Positions 58,005 to 64,000 of a stretch of DNA of 64,000 bases are shown here, in pieces; the stretch's first letter is position 1; every line of letters starts with the position of its first letter. Source of the DNA: Pedobacter montanisoli (GTDB taxonomy: Bacteria > Bacteroidota > Bacteroidia > Sphingobacteriales > Sphingobacteriaceae); contig NZ_JALGBH010000002.1 of NCBI RefSeq assembly GCF_022809115.1, positions 1,243,543 to 1,307,542 on the forward strand. Direction: 5' to 3'. The translations under genes and the position numbers were made by a program. The notes under the pieces are model-generated. The model was not told where the DNA came from. It saw nothing but the letters and a program-made list of their open reading frames with translations, and did not search any database.

Positions 58005-60083
58005 TTACACCTTTTGTAAATAATCTACCCGCACATGATAGATACTCATTAACATCGTCTTGAAAATCAACTTAATAGTTTCTAAATCTTTTAAGGTTAA
58101 ATCGCAATTATCTAATTGATTTTGCTCCAATTTATAATCAATAATACGTTCAACCAGTAAATTTATACTCTCCGCATCCGGATTTTTAAGACTTCTTGAT
58201 GCTGCTTCTACCGAATCTGCCAGCATCAGCACACCTGTTTCTTTAGAAAAAGGTATAGGTCCCGGATACCTGAAAATATTCTCGTCGATAAATTTTTCGG
58301 GAGAGTTCTTTAAAAAAGACTGGTAAAAATAATCTACCCGGGTATTACCGTGATGCGTTCTGATAAAATCGATCACAGATTCAGGTAATTTATGCTTGCG
58401 TGTAATTTCTATGCCCTTATGCACATGCCTGATAATAATCTGGGCACTCTGTTCATAAGGTAATTTATCATGCGGACTTACCCCTGTACTTTGGTTTTCA
58501 ATAAAATACTGCGGATTTTCCATTTTACCAATATCATGGTATAAAGCCCCTGCCCTAACCAGCAAAGCATTTCCCCCGATTTTAAAAATAGCCGCCTCGG
58601 CCAAATTGGCTACCTGCAACGAATGCTGAAAAGTACCCGGAGCTTTAAAAGCCAACTCACGCAACAGTTTATTGTTGGTATTGGTAAGCTCTACTAGCGC
58701 CACGTCTGAAGTGATACCAAACACTCGCTCAAAAGCATAAATTAAAGGATAAGCCAATAACGACAACAATACACTAAATACAAAAGGCAGGAAGTTAGAC
58801 CATTCTATCTGGCTAAAAGAACCCTCTCTTAGTAAGTGAATACCTACAAAGGCCACAAAATAAGATACCAGAATATAAGATGCCGAAATCAGCAATTGCT
58901 CACGACGCACCAAATACCTTATACTATAAATGGCTACCATACCTGCGGTAGTCTGGTAAAAAACAAATTCAAAACTATTGGGCACAAAAAAGCCGGCAAT
59001 TAAAATAACCAGCAAATGCAGGTTAAGTGCCAAACGCGTATCAAAAAGTATTCTGATAATGATCGGAACAATAGAGAATGGCAGAAGATACAGGTTGGAA
59101 ATATTAAATTTTAATGCCCAGGTTAATACCACCAACATGGTAGTTACCACCAGTAACAGCAGCGATAACTGACGGTTATCGGCAAAAATATCTTTCCTGA
59201 AAAGGAAAAGGAAAATCATCAGTAAGGCAATGATAAAGCCTACTAAAAAAATCTGGCCTAAATATACCAGGCTGCCATTGCCAACGGTTTTGGTCTGCGC
59301 TTCATAATTTTCCCTAAAAGAAACCAGTTTCTGAAAAGCATCATCGTTAACCAAACTATCTTTTGCAATGATCATTTCACCTTTTTCTACCATGCCTCTG
59401 GTGGTAGAAATACTGTTTAACGTAGATTTCTGAACCTCTGCGGTTAAACGCTCATCAAAAAATATATTGGGTTTTAAATGGCTTTCTAAGAGGTCTAACA
59501 CCAGATTTTTGGCATTAACATCCTGTGTTTTGTAATTATCTTTAAAAAAGTCGAGGGCCTTTTCTGCCGTAAACACATCCTCTACATTTATTGTCCTGGC
59601 AACATTATCATGGATCAGCGAGAAATCATAGTTTTTTTCATTCTTCTGGTGCTTCACATTAATGCTAATGATACCTTTGGTATAAACGATCTTTAAAAGA
59701 TTTTGGGCATTGTTTTTTGCTCTTTCTTTTTCATGCTCATTCAATCCAGCGGATTTCCATTTGATATCAAACTCGTTTAAAAAAGCCTCATCCTGTGCCT
59801 TAAATACATCATCTTCGTACTTGTATATAGGCAACACATTGTTCAAAGCTGTTTTCTTATCGGCATCTACCTGCTTAGGTGTTTTTAAAATGGCAAAACT
59901 AAAAGGAGAAACCAGGTCTTTATTGAGCCATACCTTTCCCTTCTCAAATTCATACCTGAATTTAGGCTGTTTAGGCAGTACAAGTGTGATGATCAGCACA
60001 CTCAATACCATCAAAACATACTTCACATTAGAAGAATATTTACGGTATAAAATTTTATGCGAATTCTTATTGATCTTTGCCAA
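58005..60083 (-). CDS. 7TM-HD phosphohydrolase (PgpH-like, probable c-di-AMP phosphodiesterase)
   Basis: The 692-residue protein has one N-terminal helix (about 20-38), an extracellular 7TMR-HDED domain (about 45-275), seven transmembrane helices (about 280-470) and a cytoplasmic HD domain with LYHDIGKMENP (His516-Asp517) and later metal-ligand histidines (IRHVHKGIE, FIRTHHGNT). PgpH enzymes of Listeria and Bacteroidota hydrolyse c-di-AMP. The family match is strong; the substrate is taken from the family. Confidence 0.92.
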   Translation of the reverse strand: MAKINKNSHKILYRKYSSNVKYVLMVLSVLIITLVLPKQPKFRYEFEKGKVWLNKDLVSPFSFAILKTPKQVDADKKTALNNVLPIYKYEDDVFKAQDEAFLNEFDIKWKSAGLNEHEKERAKNNAQNLLKIVYTKGIISINVKHQKNEKNYDFSLIHDNVARTINVEDVFTAEKALDFFKDNYKTQDVNAKNLVLDLLESHLKPNIFFDERLTAEVQKSTLNSISTTRGMVEKGEMIIAKDSLVNDDAFQKLVSFRENYEAQTKTVGNGSLVYLGQIFLVGFIIALLMIFLFLFRKDIFADNRQLSLLLLVVTTMLVVLTWALKFNISNLYLLPFSIVPIIIRILFDTRLALNLHLLVILIAGFFVPNSFEFVFYQTTAGMVAIYSIRYLVRREQLLISASYILVSYFVAFVGIHLLREGSFSQIEWSNFLPFVFSVLLSLLAYPLIYAFERVFGITSDVALVELTNTNNKLLRELAFKAPGTFQHSLQVANLAEAAIFKIGGNALLVRAGALYHDIGKMENPQYFIENQSTGVSPHDKLPYEQSAQIIIRHVHKGIEITRKHKLPESVIDFIRTHHGNTRVDYFYQSFLKNSPEKFIDENIFRYPGPIPFSKETGVLMLADSVEAASRSLKNPDAESINLLVERIIDYKLEQNQLDNCDLTLKDLETIKLIFKTMLMSIYHVRVDYLQKV

Positions 60084-60186
60084 GGTTAAGAGATTTAGCT
60101 TTTAATATAATTCAAAATTAATAATTTTAGCTTATAACTTTTACCACAAGCCTTTTAACTTTAGTTCTAAAGCCCTTATTGTAAAT

Positions 60187-60474
60187 TTATCTACTGTACT
60201 TTTTACGAATTTCTATCTTGGCTTTTTGCCGTTCCAAATAAGCATCTGCAATGATTTCTGCCGAACTTTTATCTTCGGTATTTTCCAGTAAAGCTTTAAG
60301 CTTATACTGATCTACATCTGCTCTGTACAATATTTGCAGTAATTTATTGAAATTGTCTTCTACAAGGTATTCAAAAACCTTGATCAGTGCAGCCCTCAAT
60401 TGAGCTTCAGAGTAACTATTATCTACCTCAAAATCGTTTGAAACGATACTTATCAACGCCTTAATGTCGCTCAT
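60187..60474 (-). CDS. Small helical protein, unknown
   Basis: The start at 60474 was chosen because it gives an ATGA overlap with the epimerase stop; an ATG five codons upstream also exists. The 95-residue product is predicted helical (AQLRAALIKVFEYLVEDNFNKLLQILYRADVDQYKLKALLE) and ends in a charged helix (AYLERQKAKIEIRKKYS). It is conserved in position behind methylmalonyl-CoA epimerase in related bacteria as far as I recall; the function is unknown. Confidence 0.75.
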   Translation of the reverse strand: MSDIKALISIVSNDFEVDNSYSEAQLRAALIKVFEYLVEDNFNKLLQILYRADVDQYKLKALLENTEDKSSAEIIADAYLERQKAKIEIRKKYSR

Positions 60475-60872
60475 CTCATTTCCTGACAAAGTTCAATCAA
60501 TACGCCGTTTGTATTTTTAGGATGAACAAAGCAGATCAGCTTATTGTCTGCTCCTTTTTTGGGCTGCTCGTTAAGTAATATAAAACCTTCATTTCTTAAA
60601 CGCTCCATTTCGGCATGTATATCATCTACATCAAAAGCAATATGATGTATGCCCTCTCCTTTCTTATCTATAAACTTAGCAATTACCCCATCTGGTTCTG
60701 TGCTGGCCAGCAACTCTATCTTATTAGGTCCGTTTAGAAAAAAGGCAGTATCTACATGTTCACTGGCTACAGTCTCGGTTTTGTAACAAGGCGTATTTAA
60801 AAGCTTTTCATAAAGTTTTATACTTTCACCTAAGTTACGTACGGCAATGCCTATGTGTTCTATCTTGTTCAT
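60471..60872 (-). CDS. mce: Methylmalonyl-CoA epimerase
   Basis: The start at 60872 (MNKIEHIGIAVRNLGESIKLY) replaces a longer frame whose first 12 codons fit no family. The 133-residue glyoxalase-fold protein has the metal ligands His in EHIGIAV, His in GEGIHHIAFDV and Glu in GVLIELCQ. It converts the (S) and (R) forms of methylmalonyl-CoA in propionate/succinate metabolism. It is coupled to the following small helical gene by a 4-bp overlap. Confidence 0.93.
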   Translation of the reverse strand: MNKIEHIGIAVRNLGESIKLYEKLLNTPCYKTETVASEHVDTAFFLNGPNKIELLASTEPDGVIAKFIDKKGEGIHHIAFDVDDIHAEMERLRNEGFILLNEQPKKGADNKLICFVHPKNTNGVLIELCQEMR

Positions 60873-60959
60873 TAAACTAAAGGTTATTACAATGTAAAAA
60901 TGCATCATTTATCTATATGTTCATAGGTATTATTTATAATAGTTGGAAAAGTTTTTTCG

Positions 60960-60967
60960 TATCTTTG
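60960..60967 (+). promoter_or_regulatory. -7 box of the isc genes
   Basis: TATCTTTG matches the Bacteroidota -7 consensus TAnnTTTG, 25 bases before the iscS ATG. A clear TTTG at -33 is not seen (TTGG lies 13 bases upstream), so only the -7 element is called. Confidence 0.5.
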
Positions 60968-60992
60968 TGTACGATTTAAAGAATTAGAGATA

Positions 60993-62204
60993 ATGGAACT
61001 TCCAATTTACTTAGATAACAATGCCACTACCCCATTAGATCCGAGGGTATTAGAAGCTATGCTTCCATATTTTACCAACAAATTTGGTAATGCAGCCAGC
61101 AGAAACCATGCTTTTGGATGGGTAGCAGAAGAAGCTGTAGATTATGCCCGCGAACAGGTAGCTAAATTGATTGGTTGTACAGATAAAGAGATTATTTTTA
61201 CATCGGGCGCAACCGAAGCTGATAATTTAGCCATTAAAGGCGTTTTTGAAATGTACGCCGATAAAGGTAATCATATTATTACTGCAACTACCGAGCATAA
61301 AGCTGTACTTGATACCTGCAAACACCTTGAAAAATTAGGTGCTAAGATAACCTACTTAAACGTTAAAGAAGATGGGTTAATTGATCTGCAGGAATTAGAA
61401 GCTGCTATGACTCCTGAAACCATCCTTGTTTCGATCATGTATGGTAATAATGAGATTGGCGTAGTTCAGCCCGTTAAAGAAATTTCGGCAATTGCACATA
61501 AACACGGTGCCTTATTCATGACAGATGCTACACAAGCTGTAGGTAAAATCCCTGTTGATGTAAATGCAGATGGTATTGACTTAATGGCTTTCAGTGCACA
61601 TAAAATGTACGGCCCTAAAGGAATTGGTGCTTTATATGTACGCAGAAAAGGACCAAGAGTTAAAGTAACTGCACAAATGGACGGCGGTGGTCATGAGCGT
61701 GGTATGCGTTCAGGAACTTTAAACGTACCGGGTATTGTTGGTTTTGGTAAAGCCTGCGAATTGTGCCGTTTAGAAATGGACGAAGAAGCTAAACGCTTAT
61801 CTGCTTTACGTGATAAACTTGAAAATGCTTTATTAGGCCTTGAAGAAAGCTATGTAAATGGTAACAAAGAACACCGTTTACCACACGTAGCCAACATCTC
61901 TTTTAAATATGTGGAAGGTGAAGGTTTAATGATGGCGATGAAAGATTTAGCAGTATCTTCAGGTTCGGCCTGTACTTCTGCCTCTTTAGAGCCTTCATAT
62001 GTATTAAAATCATTAGGCTTATCTGATGATTTGGCACACTCTTCGATACGTTTTGGTTTAGGCAGATTTACTACTGAAGAAGAAGTAGATTATGCTATAG
62101 AAAATACCAGAAATGCAGTAAACCATCTTAGAGACCTTTCTCCACTTTGGGAAATGTTCAAAGAGGGAATTGACCTGAGTAAAATTGAGTGGGCAGAACA
62201 CTAA
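60993..62204 (+). CDS. iscS: Cysteine desulfurase (IscS)
   Basis: The 403-residue class V PLP enzyme has [15 protein letters not shown] at the start, the PLP Lys204 in [11 protein letters not shown] and the catalytic Cys327 in [14 protein letters not shown]. It ends in the IscS-type tail. It removes sulfur from cysteine for iron-sulfur cluster assembly on IscU, encoded 124 bp downstream. The length is normal. No IscR gene precedes it in the window. Confidence 0.97.
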   Translation: MELPIYLDNNATTPLDPRVLEAMLPYFTNKFGNAASRNHAFGWVAEEAVDYAREQVAKLIGCTDKEIIFTSGATEADNLAIKGVFEMYADKGNHIITATTEHKAVLDTCKHLEKLGAKITYLNVKEDGLIDLQELEAAMTPETILVSIMYGNNEIGVVQPVKEISAIAHKHGALFMTDATQAVGKIPVDVNADGIDLMAFSAHKMYGPKGIGALYVRRKGPRVKVTAQMDGGGHERGMRSGTLNVPGIVGFGKACELCRLEMDEEAKRLSALRDKLENALLGLEESYVNGNKEHRLPHVANISFKYVEGEGLMMAMKDLAVSSGSACTSASLEPSYVLKSLGLSDDLAHSSIRFGLGRFTTEEEVDYAIENTRNAVNHLRDLSPLWEMFKEGIDLSKIEWAEH

Positions 62205-62221
62205 GACGAATAACGATTGTA

Positions 62222-62310
62222 GATTTACGAATTTCGATTTGAAATAAACAATCATTGAATAAATTAAGAATATCATATTTACGGCAGCAGGAAATCTAAA
62301 ATCGTAAATT
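62222..62310. repeat. Inverted repeat in the iscS-iscU spacer
   Basis: Arms of 19 bases (62222-62240, GATTTACGAATTTCGATTT, and 62292-62310) are complementary at 16 of 19 positions and enclose 51 bases. It looks like an intergenic palindromic repeat rather than a terminator, since it sits between co-directional genes and lacks a T run. Confidence 0.5.
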
Positions 62311-62328
62311 ATAAAAATCTAAAATACC

Positions 62329-62742
62329 ATGGCATATTCAGAAAAAGTAATTGATCATTATACCAACCCCCGCAACGTTGGTACTTTAAATAAAGATTCA
62401 AAAAATGTGGGTACTGGTTTAGTTGGTGCTCCAGAGTGTGGCGACGTAATGCGTTTACAGATAGAAGTAGATGACAATAATGTAATTACCGATGCAAAAT
62501 TTAAAACCTTTGGATGCGGTTCTGCAATTGCTTCTTCTTCACTGGCAACAGAATGGTTAAAAGGTAAATCAATTGATGAGGCTTTAACTATTGATAACAT
62601 GGATATTGTTGAAGAACTGGCTTTACCTCCGGTAAAAATCCACTGCTCGGTATTGGCAGAAGATGCCATTAAATCGGCTATTAACGATTACCGTGTAAAA
62701 AATGGTTTGGAAGCATTAGAATTACCTAAATCGCACCATTAA
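62329..62742 (+). CDS. iscU: Iron-sulfur cluster scaffold protein (IscU)
   Basis: The 137-residue protein has the three cluster cysteines (VGAPECGDVMRL, FKTFGCGSAIASSS, VKIHCSVLAEDAI) and the VIDHYTNPRNVGTL start. The LPPVK motif, read by the HscA chaperone, is present as ALPPVKIHC. It receives sulfur from IscS and builds [2Fe-2S] clusters. Confidence 0.97.
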   Translation: MAYSEKVIDHYTNPRNVGTLNKDSKNVGTGLVGAPECGDVMRLQIEVDDNNVITDAKFKTFGCGSAIASSSLATEWLKGKSIDEALTIDNMDIVEELALPPVKIHCSVLAEDAIKSAINDYRVKNGLEALELPKSHH

Positions 62743-62761
62743 TTTAGATGTGAGGAATTGA

Positions 62762-62818
62762 TTGAGATGTGAGTTTTTTAAAACCCTCCTGTCTCAAATC
62801 CCATATCTCGCATCTCAA
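62762..62818. repeat. Inverted repeat in the iscU-iscA spacer
   Basis: TTGAGATGTGAG (62762-62773) pairs with CTCGCATCTCAA (62807-62818) with one mismatch, and further TGAG/CTCA runs continue outside. The GAGATnTGAG style resembles dispersed intergenic repeats of this lineage. Confidence 0.5.
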
Positions 62819-62829
62819 ATCTCGATACT

Positions 62830-63156
62830 ATGATAACTATAACCGATAAAGCAAAAGATAAGATTGCACACTTAATGCAGGATGCCGATTTAGGGGCAGG
62901 CTACTTTTTACGTGTATCTGTTAAAGGTGGAGGATGTTCGGGTTTATCTTATAACCTGGATTTTGACAACGAGGAGAAAACAGGCGATCAGTTTTTTGAA
63001 GATAATGGCGTTAAGGTTGCATTAGATATGAAATCTTTCCTGTACCTAGCCGGTACTGAGCTTGATTTCAGCGATGGTCTTAACGGAAAAGGATTTAACT
63101 TTATAAACCCCAACGCAAGTCGTACTTGTGGTTGTGGTGAGAGTTTCTCTGTTTAA
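62830..63156 (+). CDS. iscA: A-type iron-sulfur carrier (IscA/ErpA family)
   Basis: The 108-residue protein has the HesB/IscA pattern: ITDKAKDKIAHLM, GGGCSGLSYNLDFD with the first Cys, and NASRTCGCGESFSV with the CGCG pair. It transfers iron-sulfur clusters from the scaffold to target proteins. Members named IscA, SufA and ErpA cannot be split on sequence alone; the symbol follows the gene order. Confidence 0.93.
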   Translation: MITITDKAKDKIAHLMQDADLGAGYFLRVSVKGGGCSGLSYNLDFDNEEKTGDQFFEDNGVKVALDMKSFLYLAGTELDFSDGLNGKGFNFINPNASRTCGCGESFSV

Positions 63157-63178
63157 TATATTAATAAATTATAGTATA

Positions 63179-63199
63179 GGCATCGTACACAACGATGCC
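63179..63199 (+). terminator. Terminator after iscA
   Basis: An 8-bp stem GGCATCGT/ACGATGCC with a 5-base loop is followed by TTTTGCTTTTT, 23 bases after the iscA stop. Confidence 0.85.
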
Positions 63200-63307
63200 T
63201 TTTGCTTTTTAAAGCATCTACATTTTTACCAACAAAAAGCTCTACATTTTGTATTATTAATCACAATAGTTTATCATTGTTGATTAAACCAAACCCAGTA
63301 ATTTAAT

Positions 63308-64000
63308 ATGGTAGCATTTAACGAGTTTTCTACTGTTCCGTCTTTATTGCGTAATGTTGTAAAAAATATCCACCAACCCGAAGAAACCTTTTTAATCCAT
63401 AAGAAAGGTGCAGAATGGGAAGAAATATCTTTTGCTACAACATTAGCCAGAGCCGATGCTGTTTCTACTTTCTTTTTAGAAAAAGGCATTGCAAAAGGCG
63501 ACAGGCTTGGGCTAATGATAGAAAACTCTCCTGAATATGTTTATTACGATCAGGGTATCCAGCAGATCGGGGTAATCAATGTTTCCATTTACCCTACCCT
63601 TTCTGAACAGGAAGTGGCTTATATCGTTAACGATTCGGGTATTAAAGCTATACTTGTGGGTAATCCTTTCTTGTATAGAAAAATATTAAAGATTGCCGAT
63701 AATTGTGCTGAGCTTAAATACATTATACCCACCTTTTCCGATTATGGAAAAATAGTTGTTCCTGATGATGTAAAAGCTGAAATCATTCCCTACCAATATA
63801 TATTAGACACTACAGTTACACCTGAGCATATTGCCAAAATAGACCAGCGCAGAGCTGAAGTATTACCTCATGATGTTTCGTCTTTAATTTACACTTCGGG
63901 CACAACAGGAACGCCTAAGGGTGTAATGTTAACCCATTATAACTTTGTAGAGAATGTTAAGGTTTGCCTGCAACAGATTCCTGTGATAGACGAAACTGAA
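63308..64000 (+). CDS. Long-chain acyl-CoA ligase (AMP-dependent synthetase), 3' end outside window
   Basis: An ATG at 63308 opens a frame that runs off the window (231 codons visible). The AMP-binding P-loop YTSGTTGTPKGVML appears near residue 200, preceded by family segments such as GLMIENSPEYVYYDQGIQQIGVINVSIYPTLSE-type text. It belongs to the FadD-like long-chain fatty acid CoA ligase group, and activates fatty acids with ATP and CoA. The gene starts about 110 bases after the iscA terminator, so it is a separate unit. Confidence 0.92.
   Translation, partial: MVAFNEFSTVPSLLRNVVKNIHQPEETFLIHKKGAEWEEISFATTLARADAVSTFFLEKGIAKGDRLGLMIENSPEYVYYDQGIQQIGVINVSIYPTLSEQEVAYIVNDSGIKAILVGNPFLYRKILKIADNCAELKYIIPTFSDYGKIVVPDDVKAEIIPYQYILDTTVTPEHIAKIDQRRAEVLPHDVSSLIYTSGTTGTPKGVMLTHYNFVENVKVCLQQIPVIDETE

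Overview
The window looks like chromosome of a Bacteroidota bacterium of the Sphingobacteriaceae type (Pedobacter-like). The evidence is AT-rich coding DNA, Bacteroidota promoter boxes (TTTG with TAnnTTTG in front of the tRNA pair), weak Shine-Dalgarno use, and gene families typical of that group: DUF4142, DUF6496, KTSC, a DUF6520-like peptide, 7TMR-DISM and HisKA_3 kinases, and Bacteroidota-style RHS proteins. No plasmid, phage or insertion-sequence hallmark was seen.

Layout. 1-2773: two-component genes (a kinase cut by the window edge, a REC-kinase hybrid, a stand-alone receiver). 2850-5470: a decayed array of small membrane-protein genes bounded by an RHS core fossil (2916-2970) and a frameshifted orphan RHS tip (4977-5425). 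It looks like a store of displaced toxin tips and immunity genes. 5475-13413: an active-looking RHS pair. The downstream RHS protein carries a candidate phospholipase A2-like tip (GPGP and HD motifs) and overlaps by 4 bp a beta-propeller lipoprotein that is the best immunity candidate. 13450-24954: a compact type II secretion / type IV pilus-like operon (secretin, ATPase, platform protein, three pseudopilins, a GspK-like tip, short prepilin peptidase, GspL/PilMN-, GspM/PilO- and GspC/PilP-like proteins, a MORN protein and an Fn3-like lipoprotein). It reads without a visible terminator into the RHS pair. The working hypothesis is a dedicated secretion machine with its RHS cargo.

25180-27059: an ArsR repressor with two SRPBCC proteins and DUF4256, with a repeated operator upstream. 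27169-34623 and 40523-52411: general-stress genes (DUF4142, ferritin-like DUF892, DUF2383, DUF6496, KTSC, Ku, LigD, CinA, SDRs, several small disordered hydrophilic proteins). Eight copies of an AATACCTG(A/T)TTT element point at genes here, most followed 14-15 nt later by (T)AAAC, which suggests one stress regulon. 35459-39685: a small accessory patch with decayed fragments. 39799-44935: a NarL-type regulator, an MgtC-family protein and a multi-PAS kinase.

52432-57494: DUF72, an orphan sensor kinase, an ECF sigma factor overlapping a YciI-like gene, and DUF1203. 57760-57937: tRNA-Pro(TGG) and tRNA-Ser(GCT). 58005-64000: housekeeping genes (PgpH-like HD hydrolase, methylmalonyl-CoA epimerase, the iscS-iscU-iscA set, and the start of an acyl-CoA ligase). 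No stretch longer than 300 bases lacks a feature. The larger gaps (24955-25179, 35296-35458, 38488-38684, 56796-57026, 57495-57730) show nothing more than the sites listed; 57495-57730 holds a short AAT microsatellite near 57672-57693.
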